From NCBI GenBank assembly GCA_039933105.1, contig JBDTOT010000004.1, positions 88,950 through 152,949 of the forward strand: 64,000 bases of DNA. The letters are read 5' to 3'. The notes beneath the pieces were generated by a model, which saw only the letters and a program-made list of their open reading frames with translations, was not told the DNA's origin and searched no databases. Within the stretch, counting starts at the first letter, position 1. The number at the start of each line of letters is the position of its first letter. Shown here piece by piece: positions 36,895 to 49,648 of the stretch. Source of the stretch: FEN-1219 sp039933105. Lineage in GTDB: Bacteria > Pseudomonadota > Gammaproteobacteria > Steroidobacterales > Rariloculaceae. The position numbers and the translations under genes are program-made.

Positions 36895-37353
36895 ATGCAC
36901 ACGCCGCCCCACCACAAACAAACCGGCTTCAGCCTGATCGAGGCGATGGTCGCGCTGGTCGTCGTGTCGGTGGGTATGATCGGCATCGCATCGCTGTACG
37001 GCCAGGGCCTGGGCGCCAGCCGCACCGCGCTGTCCCGCACCCAGGCCGTGAACCTCGCCGCCGATATGGCGGACCGGATTCGCGTGAATCGCCTCGGTGG
37101 CGCCAACTACGGCGGCGCCGCGGCCAACAACAACTGCGATCCGCCCGGCGGTGTGAACTGCACGCCTGCCCAGATGGCGGCGCACGATCTGTGGGTCTGG
37201 ACCACTCAGGTGACACAGCAACTGCCGAACGGCGTCGGCACCGTAGTGTTCGCCGGCACCTCGCCGCCAACTTACACGATCACCGTCACTTGGCAGGAGA
37301 CCGGGCTCGGCGCGGTGAACTACCAGATGCCCATCCGCGTACCGAACCTGTAA
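36895..37353 (+). CDS. pilV: Type IV pilus modification protein PilV
   Basis: Minor pilin of 152 residues. Leader MHTPPHHKQT, cleavage at G/FSLIEA, then helix MVALVVVSVGMIGIASLYG and the PilV-typical SRTQAVNLAADMADRIRVNR. GAGGA 8 nt before ATG 36895 supports the start. Its stop overlaps pilW (TAATG). Confidence 0.9.
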   Translation: MHTPPHHKQTGFSLIEAMVALVVVSVGMIGIASLYGQGLGASRTALSRTQAVNLAADMADRIRVNRLGGANYGGAAANNNCDPPGGVNCTPAQMAAHDLWVWTTQVTQQLPNGVGTVVFAGTSPPTYTITVTWQETGLGAVNYQMPIRVPNL

Positions 37354-38378
37354 TGCCGGCAATGCTTATGAGCGAAGTGCACACAAAACCGAAGACGCAG
37401 CAGCTGCAGTCCGGCATGACGCTGATCGAACTCATGGTTGCGCTCGCGATCGGCGCCTTCCTGATGATCGGCGCGATGACCGTGTTCATGCAGAGCCGCA
37501 CGACGTTCAGGATCACGGAATCCGTATCCCGCCTACAGGAAACCGCCCGCTTCGCGATCGACGCACTCGAGCCTGATGTCCGCATGGCGCAGTATTGGGG
37601 CCTCGTCTCGCGCAGCGAGCTCGTCCTCAATAGACGCGCCCCGACCGACCCGGCAGGCATTGGCCCTACGACCTGCGGCAACAACTGGACCATTAACCTG
37701 AACCAGGCGGTGCAGGGCAGTAACGGCAGCGCGCCCTGGCCCTGGGCCGCAGGCTGCCCCGGTTCTGTACCGGTCGAGACGAACTCCGATACGCTCGTCG
37801 TGCGCCATGCCGGGGACGACGTCGTGACCCCAGCAAACACCGCCGGGCAGCTGGCGATAGTGAGCTCACGCTTCAACGGCACGCTCTACGATGTGGCCAC
37901 AACTCCGGCTGGATACGACGTCGCCGGAGGTCGTGCGGAAATCCATAGACTCATGGTCAGCGGCTACTACGTGCGCCGCGCCACGGCCACCGCACAACCA
38001 GCGCTAGTTCGCAAAGTGTTGGGCACCAACGGTGTAATCACTAACGAAGAAGTCATCGCGGGCGTGGAGGACATGCAAGTCCAGTTCGGCGTCGACATGG
38101 ACTCCCCGGGCGGCCTGAGCCGTGGATCCGCCGATCGCTACGTCAATCCGAACGACCCCATCATCGACCCGACCAATGCCGGGTACGTACCCAACGCCGA
38201 GATCCTTGCCGTCAGAATTTGGCTGCGGGTACGTGCCGAGCGTGTCGAGAACGGCTTTACCGACACCGCGACCTACGTCTACGCCGACCAGAACGTCGGG
38301 CCCTTCAACGACGGATTCCGCCGCATGGTCGTCTCGAAAACGATCTACCTGCGCAACAACCGGCCGCCCGATTATTAA
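37353..38378 (+). CDS. pilW: Type IV pilus assembly protein PilW
   Basis: Minor pilin of 341 residues. Leader to QSG/MTLIELMVALAIGAFLMIGAM, then SVSRLQETARFAIDALEPDVRMAQYWG typical of PilW. Start overlaps the pilV stop (TAATG). The leader of about 22 residues is long but usual for PilW. Confidence 0.9.
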   Translation: MPAMLMSEVHTKPKTQQLQSGMTLIELMVALAIGAFLMIGAMTVFMQSRTTFRITESVSRLQETARFAIDALEPDVRMAQYWGLVSRSELVLNRRAPTDPAGIGPTTCGNNWTINLNQAVQGSNGSAPWPWAAGCPGSVPVETNSDTLVVRHAGDDVVTPANTAGQLAIVSSRFNGTLYDVATTPAGYDVAGGRAEIHRLMVSGYYVRRATATAQPALVRKVLGTNGVITNEEVIAGVEDMQVQFGVDMDSPGGLSRGSADRYVNPNDPIIDPTNAGYVPNAEILAVRIWLRVRAERVENGFTDTATYVYADQNVGPFNDGFRRMVVSKTIYLRNNRPPDY

Positions 38379-38381
38379 AGC

Positions 38382-38846
38382 GTGAACCTACCCATGAGAA
38401 TAAAACGGCCAATGGCCCCGTATCCGATCCGCGGGCGCGCTGCGCAGCACGGAGCCACGCTGGTCGTGGGGCTCGTGCTCCTGCTCGTGCTCACTGTCCT
38501 CGGCGTGTCCGGCATGAACACGGCCACCATGCAGATCACGATGGCGGCGAATGCGCAGTTCCAGGAGGACGCGTTCCAGCAGACGGAGGACGCTATCGAC
38601 ATCGTGCTCGGAACGCGCGACTACAGCACCGACACGACGCACACGCTCGACTGGACAGCGGACCCCGACTACAACCGCAAGGCGCTCACCAACTACCGCT
38701 GGAACACCCCCGTCCCGGCCGGCAGAGCGTTCAGCCTCGGCGAGTTCGACGCCTTCCACTTCGACGTGCAGTCGATCGGCAGAGGCCCTCGCAACGCCAC
38801 GTCACAGATCACCCAGAGTTTCTACGTTGTAGGACGCGCGCTCTAG
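38382..38846 (+). CDS. pilX: Type IV pilus assembly protein PilX
   Basis: Minor pilin-like protein of 154 residues, GTG start (ATG at 38394 is an alternative). The N-terminal QHGATLVVGLVLLLVLTVLGVSGMNTATMQ is the PilX family signature; the Glu at +5 of normal pilins is replaced, as is usual in PilX. It follows pilW by 3 nt. Confidence 0.88.
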   Translation: MNLPMRIKRPMAPYPIRGRAAQHGATLVVGLVLLLVLTVLGVSGMNTATMQITMAANAQFQEDAFQQTEDAIDIVLGTRDYSTDTTHTLDWTADPDYNRKALTNYRWNTPVPAGRAFSLGEFDAFHFDVQSIGRGPRNATSQITQSFYVVGRAL

Positions 38847-38867
38847 CCGCTCCGGAGGCACGCCATC

Positions 38868-39233
38868 ATGATGATCAGAATCCTCGCCATCCTCGCCCTG
38901 CTGGGCTGCATGGGCTCGGCCAGCGCGTTTCGGGTACTCGGTCAACCCGAACGACCGTTCGAGCTGACACTGAGCCAGCTCACGCTGCCAAAGGACACGA
39001 GCGGCAGCGTGACCCTGCATGAAGGCGACACGGGCCGCGTCAGTACGCGCCGCTTCGTAGACGGAGCGAAATTCGTCGTCGACGGTCGTGAACTTTCATA
39101 TGCCGACTTCTTGCAAATCATGAACGACCTTCGCGTAAATTCGACAACCAACGACCGCACCGTGGCCAACGTATACGTTGACGTTGTCACCGAGCGCGTA
39201 ACGCGAGTGGCGGTCCGCCGCCCGAGTCGATAA
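38868..39233 (+). CDS. Small secreted protein between pilX and pilY1
   Basis: A 121-residue protein with a Sec signal peptide (MMIRILAILALLGCMGSASA). The mature part is short, strand-rich and basic at the end (FVVDGRELSYADFLQIMNDLRV...VTRVAVRRPSR). GGAGG lies upstream. Its size, export signal and location recall PilY2 of Pseudomonas, though PilY2 sits after pilY1. I could not confirm homology. Confidence 0.7.
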   Translation: MMIRILAILALLGCMGSASAFRVLGQPERPFELTLSQLTLPKDTSGSVTLHEGDTGRVSTRRFVDGAKFVVDGRELSYADFLQIMNDLRVNSTTNDRTVANVYVDVVTERVTRVAVRRPSR

Positions 39234-39291
39234 CTCGCTAACCGACCCTCATTCGCCAGGAAGGCACTAGACCCTTTCGAAGGACCCGACT

Positions 39292-42200
39292 ATGAATGCC
39301 ATCATGAAGCGCTTCGCTTGGCTGGGCCTCGGTACTCTGTGGGCGGTACTGGCCATCGGGCCCGCGCTCGCCGACGACACCGAATTGTTCGTCGGCACCA
39401 GCCAGAACTCGCAGTCGCAGCCGAACATCCTGTTCATCTTCGACAACTCGGGCAGCATGGACACGCTCGTCGATACGCAGGACACCTACGACAGCACGAT
39501 CACGTATCCGAGCGCGGGCTGCGATCCAACTCGCGTGTACTGGCGTATCGGTACCGGCAATCCGCCGGCCTGCACCACGGACCGCTGGTTCAACCTGTCG
39601 GCCCTGAAGTGCAACGCAGCGGTACAGGCCTTCAACACCGCCGGGTATTACACCGACAACATGGCGCAGTACGACCCGACGAACTCGGGCACGGGCCAGC
39701 GCTGGGAGACCATCGCGAACGCGCAGAAGACGCGCCTGGTAGAGTGCCGTTCCGACCGCGGCATGGACGGTGACGGGGTCGACGCGACTAAGCTCTATGC
39801 TAGAAATGGGCTCGCCGCCGTCGCCGGTTACTGGGGCACGGCGGGCCAGGAAATCTCGTGGGGCAACACGCCGGCCGACGAGACGTACACGCTGTACAGC
39901 GGCAACTACCTGAACTGGTCGTTCGGTCCCACCCGCTTCCGGCCCCGCATCGACGTCGTGAAGGACGTGGCGTCCAACCTGCTCGACTCGGTCAGCGGCG
40001 TGAACGTGGGCCTCATGACGTTCAATGACCCGGTCAACAACACTGTGGGAAGCCAGGGCGGCTACGTGGCGTTCCCGATGACAGACATCGCGACGGGACG
40101 AGCGCCGATGAAGGCAGCCGTCAACGCGCTGGTCGCTCACACGTGGACGCCGTTGTCGGAGACGCTCTGGGAGGCGTCGCAATACTACATGGGCCGCAAG
40201 GTCGACTACGGGAACCCAACCAGCGTCCCGGGATCGCGCACCCCGGGCAACCCGACCAACTACCTGTCACCGATCGGTTACGACTGCCAGAAGAACTTCG
40301 TCGTCTATCTGACCGACGGCGAGCCGACCAAGGACGTCGCCGCCGACGCGAAGATCAAGGCGGTTAAGGACGCCAACGGAACGAGCTTCGGCCAGTTGGT
40401 TGGCCCTAGCTGCGACATCGAGACCTATCCCGCGGGCTTCTCGCCAGACGGCGGCGACTGCCTGGACGACCTGGCCGAGTTCATGAACAAGGGCGACATG
40501 TCGACGCTGCCAGGCCAGCAGAACGTCAACACGTACACGATCGGCTTCACGGTCGATCTGCCGAACCTTTCGGACACCGCCAAGCGCGGCGGCGGCAAGT
40601 ACTACACCGCCAACGATACGGCGACGCTCGCGAACGCAATGTCGAACATCGTGACCTCGATCCTGACCACGAACACGACGTTCACCGCACCCACAGTGGC
40701 CGTGAACTCGTTCAACCGCACACAAAACCTGAGCGAACTCTTCATCAGCGTGTTCCGCCCGTCCGGCCGTACTCACTGGCCAGGTAACCTGAAAAAGTAC
40801 CGACTGCGCAGCGACAGCGTGATCGTCGACGCAACGGGCGTACCGGCCGTCGACCCGGCCACGGGCTTCTTCACGGACACGACGCGCAGCATCTGGTCGG
40901 CCACTGTGGACGGCCCGACCGTCGACGCCGGCGGCGCCGCCAACCTGATCCCTCCGCCCGCGAGCCGGCTCGTCTATACGTATCTCGGCACACCGGGCCT
41001 CACAGCCGCCTCGAACCGTGTGGCCAAAACCAACGCCGGCATCACGAGTGCGCTGCTGAACGCCGGCCTGCCGGGCGATCCGACGCGCGATCAGGTCATT
41101 GACTTCATCACGGGTCTCGATCTGCCCGACACGAATCAGAACAACATCACGAACGAGCCGCGCCACCAGATGGGCGACCCGCTGCACTCTCAGCCGGTGT
41201 CCGTGATTTATGGCCCGACTGTGCAGGACGGCGTGGTGTTCTTCGCCACGAACGATGGCTATCTGCATGCGGTCGATATCACGACTGGTATTGAGAAGTG
41301 GTCGTTCCTGCCGCCCGAGTTCCTCGGCAAGCAGATCGACTTGTACAAAGATGAGTCGTCTGCCAGCAAGCTGTACGGCATCGACGGCGACCTGCGCGTG
41401 CAGACAATCGCCGACAACAACGGCGTCATCGATCCAGGCGAGAAGGTGTACCTGTACTTCGGTATGCGCCGCGGCGGCGACTTCTACTATGCGCTCGACG
41501 TGAGCAACCCGAACTCCCCGACCGTCATGTTCCGACTCGACGGCGCGCAGCTGCCCGGCCTCGGACAGTCCTGGGCGACTCCGGTAACGACGCACATGAA
41601 CATCTCCGGCACGACACAGAACGCGAACAAACTCGTGCTCGTGATCGCGGGCGGCTACGAGCCGGACCAGGATAACAGCGCGTTGACCACGGACACGATC
41701 GGCAACTCGATCTACATTGTCGACGCTGTCAGCGGCTCGCTGCTCTGGTATGCCAGCAACACCGCCAGCGCCACGAAGCGGTTCAACACCGCAGGCCGCT
41801 CGATGTCCTACTCGTTTCCGGCGCATGTGCGCCTTGCCGACTTCGACGGCGACGGCTTCGCCGACCGGATATACGCGGCAGACATGGGCGGGCAAATCTG
41901 GCGCTTTGACGTATCCAACGGTCAGCCGGCTGCGAACCTGATTGCGGGTGGTGTGATCGCACAACTCGGCGGGGCGCCGAACGCGAGCCCCGCCCTTTCG
42001 GATGTGCGCCGCTTCTACTACGCGCCGGACATCGCCCCCGTGAACACCCGCACGGAGAACTTCATTCACATCGGCATCGGCTCGGGCCACCGCGAGCACC
42101 CGCTCAGCACATCCAATCAAGACCGGTTCTACGCGCTGCGCGACTACAACGTTGGGCCCCTGACGCAGGCACAGTACGATGCCCTGACGATCATCACTGA

Positions 42201-42831
42201 CGGCAGCCTTGCGCCTGTCACGACCGTGAACACGACCGTCCCGCACGGCAGCAACGGTTGGCGCCTCGATCTGAACATCGGCGGGTGGACCGGCGAGAAG
42301 GTGCTCGCGGAAGCCCGGACGTTCAACAACGAGATCATCTTCAGCACGTTCATGCCGAGTAACGGCGGTAGCTCGTGTCAACCGCAGCTTGGCATCAACC
42401 GAATTTACCAGATGAACATCTTCAACGGCGCGCCGGTCACGAACCTCGATGGCTCAAGCGACCCGACGGTGCTCACGATGTCGGACCTGTTCGTTCAGAA
42501 CGAGGGCGGCATCTTGCCTGCTGCTCAGACGCTGTTCTTGGGTCCTGACAAGAACCACGACGGCATTCCGGATGCCGAGCAGGATTCAGACGGCGACGGT
42601 ATTCCGGACTCGACTGATTCCGACAAGAACGGTAACGGCATTCCAGACGACCAGGAAGACGACGACGGCGACGGTATTCCGAACGGCCAGGATTCCGATG
42701 CCAATGGCAACGGCATTCCGGACGACCAGGAAGGCGACGTGCCGACGGAGTGCGTCGGTCTTGTCTGCTTCCCGGCCGGCTACAGGAACGTTCCTGTCCG
42801 CACATTCTGGACACAGCGCAGCCTCGACTAG
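39292..42831 (+). CDS. pilY1: PilY1 pilus-tip adhesin with C-terminal calcium-type repeats
   Basis: Large exported pilus-tip/mechanosensing protein, 1179 residues. Signal peptide MNAIMKRF...GPALA; von Willebrand A-like domain with MIDAS start FDNSGSM near residue 47; C-terminal PilY1 beta-propeller (about 630-1040) with a Ca-loop in DFDGDGFADRIYAADMGG. Residues about 1087-1150 are five acidic units of the D-x-D/N-G-D/N-GIPD type (thrombospondin-3-like). The end has CVGLVCFPAG. GAAGGA lies 7 nt before the ATG. Confidence 0.93.
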   Translation: MNAIMKRFAWLGLGTLWAVLAIGPALADDTELFVGTSQNSQSQPNILFIFDNSGSMDTLVDTQDTYDSTITYPSAGCDPTRVYWRIGTGNPPACTTDRWFNLSALKCNAAVQAFNTAGYYTDNMAQYDPTNSGTGQRWETIANAQKTRLVECRSDRGMDGDGVDATKLYARNGLAAVAGYWGTAGQEISWGNTPADETYTLYSGNYLNWSFGPTRFRPRIDVVKDVASNLLDSVSGVNVGLMTFNDPVNNTVGSQGGYVAFPMTDIATGRAPMKAAVNALVAHTWTPLSETLWEASQYYMGRKVDYGNPTSVPGSRTPGNPTNYLSPIGYDCQKNFVVYLTDGEPTKDVAADAKIKAVKDANGTSFGQLVGPSCDIETYPAGFSPDGGDCLDDLAEFMNKGDMSTLPGQQNVNTYTIGFTVDLPNLSDTAKRGGGKYYTANDTATLANAMSNIVTSILTTNTTFTAPTVAVNSFNRTQNLSELFISVFRPSGRTHWPGNLKKYRLRSDSVIVDATGVPAVDPATGFFTDTTRSIWSATVDGPTVDAGGAANLIPPPASRLVYTYLGTPGLTAASNRVAKTNAGITSALLNAGLPGDPTRDQVIDFITGLDLPDTNQNNITNEPRHQMGDPLHSQPVSVIYGPTVQDGVVFFATNDGYLHAVDITTGIEKWSFLPPEFLGKQIDLYKDESSASKLYGIDGDLRVQTIADNNGVIDPGEKVYLYFGMRRGGDFYYALDVSNPNSPTVMFRLDGAQLPGLGQSWATPVTTHMNISGTTQNANKLVLVIAGGYEPDQDNSALTTDTIGNSIYIVDAVSGSLLWYASNTASATKRFNTAGRSMSYSFPAHVRLADFDGDGFADRIYAADMGGQIWRFDVSNGQPAANLIAGGVIAQLGGAPNASPALSDVRRFYYAPDIAPVNTRTENFIHIGIGSGHREHPLSTSNQDRFYALRDYNVGPLTQAQYDALTIITDGSLAPVTTVNTTVPHGSNGWRLDLNIGGWTGEKVLAEARTFNNEIIFSTFMPSNGGSSCQPQLGINRIYQMNIFNGAPVTNLDGSSDPTVLTMSDLFVQNEGGILPAAQTLFLGPDKNHDGIPDAEQDSDGDGIPDSTDSDKNGNGIPDDQEDDDGDGIPNGQDSDANGNGIPDDQEGDVPTECVGLVCFPAGYRNVPVRTFWTQRSLD

Positions 42832-42856
42832 ACTTGAGGCTCAAGGAAGACGAGCG

Positions 42857-43294
42857 ATGAATATGAATAGGTTGAATCGTCGCCGGATGGCGGGCGTTAC
42901 CCTCCTCGAGCTCATGGCGGTGGTCATGGTGGTCGGTGTGTTGAGCATCATCGCGATACCAAGCTATCGGCAGTACTCGATGCGCGCCCAACGCACTGAG
43001 GCGAAGACCGCGTTGCTGCAGCTCCAAACGAATCAGGAGCGGTTCTATCTCGCGAATCGCACCTACGGCGGCACAGCGGATCTCGCGACGCTCGGATTCT
43101 CGACCGGCAAAACCGAGAACGGTTCCTATGCGCTGACGATCGCCGGCAACGACGCGAACACCTATACGGCAACGGCCACGCCAGCGTCAGGCGGGCGGAT
43201 CGACATGACGCAGGATGCGATGTGTACGTCGCTGTCGATCACCGCGCAAGGTGTCAAGAGCGCCACGGGCAGCAACTCGACTTCGTGCTGGTGA
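42857..43294 (+). CDS. pilE: Type IV pilin PilE-like minor pilin
   Basis: Pilin of 145 residues. Leader MNMNRLNRRRMA, cleavage G/VTLLELMAVVMVVGVLSIIAIPSYRQY, helix continuing as RAQRTEAKTALLQLQTNQERFYL. C-terminal disulfide pair is likely C...C (MCTSLSI, TSCW). AAGGAAGA precedes ATG 42857. Last gene of the cluster, abutting lspA convergently. Confidence 0.9.
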   Translation: MNMNRLNRRRMAGVTLLELMAVVMVVGVLSIIAIPSYRQYSMRAQRTEAKTALLQLQTNQERFYLANRTYGGTADLATLGFSTGKTENGSYALTIAGNDANTYTATATPASGGRIDMTQDAMCTSLSITAQGVKSATGSNSTSCW

Positions 43295-43295
43295 T

Positions 43296-43816
43296 CTAGC
43301 GCTTTTTACGGGCGGCGTGTGCCCGGTCGTACTCGAGCAGGTTGTCGAGGATCAGCAGCGCCGCGCCGACGGTGATCGCTGAATCCGCCACGTTGAAGGC
43401 CGGAAAGTAATACTGCTGGTAGTGCACGCGGATGAAATCGATCACGTGCCCCCAGAGTACGCGGTCGGTCACGTTGCCCAATGCACCGCCGAGAATCAGC
43501 GACAAGCCAGCGGCGAGCAGGTTGTGCCCCTTCCCCGGCAGGCGCCGCAGCCAGACCAGAATCGCGACGCTGACTGTCAGACCGAGACCAATGAACAGCC
43601 ATCGCTGCCAGCCACCCGCGTTGCTCAACATACTAAACGCGGCGCCCTCGTTGTGTAGCCGCATGATCTCCAGAACGGGCAACAGGATGATCTCGTCGAA
43701 TTCGGCGAGATTGTCGGTGATGAGGTACTTCGACCACTGATCGAGCAGCATCACGACCACTGCAAGCCACAGCCAATTGCCGGCGCCGGCACGCAACCCG
43801 AACCAGCGACGCGGCG

Positions 43817-43820
<4 letters not shown>
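43296..43820 (-). CDS. lspA: Lipoprotein signal peptidase (signal peptidase II)
   Basis: Inner-membrane aspartyl protease that cleaves prolipoprotein signal peptides. It has 174 residues and four helices. Motifs: LDQWSKYL, RLHNEGAAFSML, GGALGNVTDR and the second catalytic Asp in FNVADSAI. GTG start overlaps the ileS stop (GTGA). Confidence 0.95.
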
Positions 43821-46954
<3,134 letters not shown>

Positions 46955-47009
46955 AGGTGTCTTCAAGGCAGGCGGGACTGCGAAATTTGCGCGCTCAAGT
47001 GTACGCGAT

Positions 47010-47939
47010 TCAATCGGTTAGCACAGCCCGCGCAGCCGCCACGTCAACATGCATCTGGCGCTGCATCGCGGGCAAGTCGGCGAAGTGGCGCTCCTCTCGT
47101 AGACGTTTCACGAAGTGCACCGTGATGTATTCGCCGTAGATGTCGCCGTCGAAATCGAAGATCAAAACTTCGAGCAACGGCTCGCGACCGCCGATGGTCG
47201 GTCGGGTGCCGACGCTCGCGACACCCGCGAGCGCTCGGGAGCCGAGTCCCGTCACTCGCGCCGCGAAAATGCCGTCGATCGGCGCCTGTAACCGCTTGAG
47301 ATTCACGTTGGCGGTCGGGAACCCGAGCTTGCGGCCGAGCCCTAGGCCCCGCACGACTCGCCCCGAGATCGAGTAGTCGCGACCGAGCATGCCGCGCGCG
47401 GCATCGAGATCACCGACCTTGAGCGCATGCCGAATCGCCGTGCTGCTCGCGCGCACGTCTTGCCAGAACACGGGCGCCACCTCGGTTACTTCGAAGCCAT
47501 GTTGCGCGCCGGCCGCGCGCAAATCGGCCACGGTGCCTTGCCGGTTCGCGCCGAAGCGAAAGTCGTCGCCAATCACAACGTGGCGAGCGTCGAGTGTGCC
47601 GACGAGCAGCGTTTCGATGAATCGCTCCGGGGTCAGGTCGCGGACCAGACCGAAGCTCGGACAAAACAAGTCGTCGATGCCGAAACGCGTAAGGAGTTCG
47701 AAGCGCTCGCGGAAACGCGTGAGGCGCGGCGGTGCATTCGTCGGCGAGAAGAACTCCTTCGGCGTCGGCTCGAACGTGAATACGAGCGTGCGGCAACGCG
47801 CTGCGGCGGCTTCCTGTTGCGTGCGTTCGAGGATCGCGCGATGGCCGATGTGCAGCCCGTCGAACACGCCGATCGTCACGACGCGGGGCGCGGCGGAGCC
47901 CGGCCTGCGAAGCGCTGCGAGCGTGCGGTACAGTTGCAT
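47010..47939 (-). CDS. ribF: Bifunctional riboflavin kinase/FAD synthetase
   Basis: Makes FMN and FAD from riboflavin. It has 309 residues from ATG 47939. N-terminal adenylyltransferase: VVTIGVFDGLHIGHRAIL and GDDFRFGANRQGT. C-terminal flavokinase: GRKLGFPTANVNL, VASVGTRPTIGG and LLEVLIFDFDGDIYGEYITV. A longer frame to 48083 overlaps murJ and is not used. Confidence 0.95.
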   Translation of the reverse strand: MQLYRTLAALRRPGSAAPRVVTIGVFDGLHIGHRAILERTQQEAAAARCRTLVFTFEPTPKEFFSPTNAPPRLTRFRERFELLTRFGIDDLFCPSFGLVRDLTPERFIETLLVGTLDARHVVIGDDFRFGANRQGTVADLRAAGAQHGFEVTEVAPVFWQDVRASSTAIRHALKVGDLDAARGMLGRDYSISGRVVRGLGLGRKLGFPTANVNLKRLQAPIDGIFAARVTGLGSRALAGVASVGTRPTIGGREPLLEVLIFDFDGDIYGEYITVHFVKRLREERHFADLPAMQRQMHVDVAAARAVLTD

Positions 47940-47947
47940 GGCGATTC

Positions 47948-49549
47948 TCAACCCGCGACGCGCAAAGTGAGATCGCGGAGCCGCAGGCCACACAGATAAC
48001 AGGTGCCGAAGTATACGATCGCACCCCCGGCGACGAGCTTCGCAAGCGCTACGACGCGCACCGCGCTGTCCATCTCGAGCCAATCACCCCAACCTGCGAG
48101 CGTCACTTGCAATAGCCCTGTCATGAGGGCGCTCGGTACGAAGACGCGTAGTGCGAGCAGCGGCCAGCCGGCGCCGGCGCGGTACACGCCGCTGCGCTGC
48201 AATCCGCGCAGCAAAAGCCCGGCGTTGAGCAACGCCGCGCACGCGGTCGCGGCCGCGATGCCTGCGTGCGCCGGTGCCCAAGAAGTCTTGGCCAGCACCA
48301 CGACGAACACGACGCTCAAGGCCATGCCGAGCACTAACGCCTGAACGCCGGCTCGAACGGGCGTCCGTGTGTCCTGGCGGGCGAAATAGCCAGGCGCGAG
48401 CACCTTCACCAAGATGAACCCGATGAGCCCGGGAGCGTAGGCACGCAAGCTAGCCGCCGACATCGCGACGTCGCGTGCCGTGAACGCGCCGCGATGGAAC
48501 AGCGTCGCCATCAGCGGCTGCGCGAGAACCGCGAGTGCGAGCGCCGCGGGCACGCCGATCACGAGCACGAGCTTAAGTGCCCAGTCGAGCGTGGCGGAGA
48601 ATGCCTCGTTCGACCGCATCGCGTGGTGCTCCGACAACCGCGGCAGGATCACCGTCGCGAGCGCGATACCGAAAACGCCGAGCGGAAACTCCACAAGCCT
48701 GTCGGAGAAGTACAACCAGCTGATGCTGCCCGTCGCAAGAAACGAAGCGATCAGGGTATCGAGCAGAATGCTGATCTGCGCCACCGATGACCCGAACACC
48801 GCAGGCAGCATCAGTTTCCCGATGCGCCGGACGCCTTCGTGTGCGGCGTCCCACCGTGGGCGCGGCAGCATCCCGAGCGAGCGCAGGAATGGCACTTGGA
48901 ACGCGAGCTGCACGACGCCGGCCGCGAACACGCCCGCGGCGAGCCCGAGCCCCGGTCGGCCGAGACGCGGGTCCAGCCAGCCGGCGAACACGAGCATTAC
49001 GACGTTCAGCAGCACGGGCGTGAACGCGGCAACAGCGAACCGGCGGTACGCGTTCAGTACGCTGCCGGCAAGAGCCGTCAAAGACACGAAGAGGACGTAG
49101 GGGAACGTCAGCCGAAGCATGTCGACGGCTAGGGGGTAGCGCCCGTCGCCCCCGCGGAACCCCGGCGCGAACGCGAGAATCAGTAGCGGCGCCGCGATCA
49201 CGCCCACGACCGTGACCACGAGCAGCGTGAGCCCGAGCGTTCCGGCCACTCGATCGACCAGGTCGCGCGTCTCTGCCTGACTGCGATGCGTCCGGTACTC
49301 GGAAATCACAGGCACAAAGGCTTGCGAAAACGCGCCTTCGGCGAAGAACCGCCGCATGAGATTCGGAATCTTGAACGCCACCGTAAACGCGTCCATGACA
49401 ACACCAGAGCCAAACCAGGACGAGAACGCGATATCGCGCGCCAGCCCCGTGACGCGCGACAGCAGCGTCATGAACCCGACGACGGATGTGGTGGTCAACA
49501 GGCGGTCGGGCGGCGCAGGTCGCTGCGCCTCGTGGGCTTCAACGGTCAT
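47948..49549 (-). CDS. murJ: Lipid II flippase MurJ
   Basis: Moves lipid II across the inner membrane for peptidoglycan synthesis. It has 533 residues and about 14 helices. Family features: SRVTGLARDIAFSSWFGSG, KIPNLMRRFFAEGAFSQAFVPV, and ISILLDTLIASFLATGSISWLYFSDRLVEFPLGVFG. ribF follows 8 nt later. Confidence 0.95.
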   Translation of the reverse strand: MTVEAHEAQRPAPPDRLLTTTSVVGFMTLLSRVTGLARDIAFSSWFGSGVVMDAFTVAFKIPNLMRRFFAEGAFSQAFVPVISEYRTHRSQAETRDLVDRVAGTLGLTLLVVTVVGVIAAPLLILAFAPGFRGGDGRYPLAVDMLRLTFPYVLFVSLTALAGSVLNAYRRFAVAAFTPVLLNVVMLVFAGWLDPRLGRPGLGLAAGVFAAGVVQLAFQVPFLRSLGMLPRPRWDAAHEGVRRIGKLMLPAVFGSSVAQISILLDTLIASFLATGSISWLYFSDRLVEFPLGVFGIALATVILPRLSEHHAMRSNEAFSATLDWALKLVLVIGVPAALALAVLAQPLMATLFHRGAFTARDVAMSAASLRAYAPGLIGFILVKVLAPGYFARQDTRTPVRAGVQALVLGMALSVVFVVVLAKTSWAPAHAGIAAATACAALLNAGLLLRGLQRSGVYRAGAGWPLLALRVFVPSALMTGLLQVTLAGWGDWLEMDSAVRVVALAKLVAGGAIVYFGTCYLCGLRLRDLTLRVAG

Positions 49550-49578
49550 AGCGAACAGCGGCCGAACTTAGACTTTGC

Positions 49579-49607
49579 TTGACTTGCCAGCGGTGGCTCC
49601 AAATAAT
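49579..49607 (+). promoter_or_regulatory. rpsT promoter
   Basis: TTGACT (49579-49584), 17-nt spacer, AATAAT (49602-49607): five of six matches at each box with ideal spacing. Predicted transcription start about 49614, 35 nt before the TTG start of rpsT. Divergent from murJ. Confidence 0.8.
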
Positions 49608-49617
49608 ACCGCCCTTT

Positions 49618-49635
49618 TCCGGGACCCGTCCCGGA
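49618..49635 (+). promoter_or_regulatory. rpsT leader hairpin next to the ribosome site
   Basis: TCCGGGA (49618-49624), loop CCCG, TCCCGGA (49629-49635), a perfect 7-bp stem. Its 3' arm covers part of a GGAG at 49633-49636; GGAAAG follows before TTG. It could control translation of S20, which is autogenously regulated in E. coli through a UUG start. Confidence 0.5.
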
Positions 49636-49648
49636 GCGGAAAGTTACA

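Noticed and set aside
40267..42381. 704-codon minus-strand ORF
   Set aside because: It is antisense to pilY1, which has clear domains; the ORF has arginine/valine-rich composition of a GC-rich shadow frame.
42550..42741. Short tandem DNA repeats as a CRISPR-like array
   Set aside because: They are in-frame codons for calcium-type repeats in pilY1, with no spacers of unique sequence.
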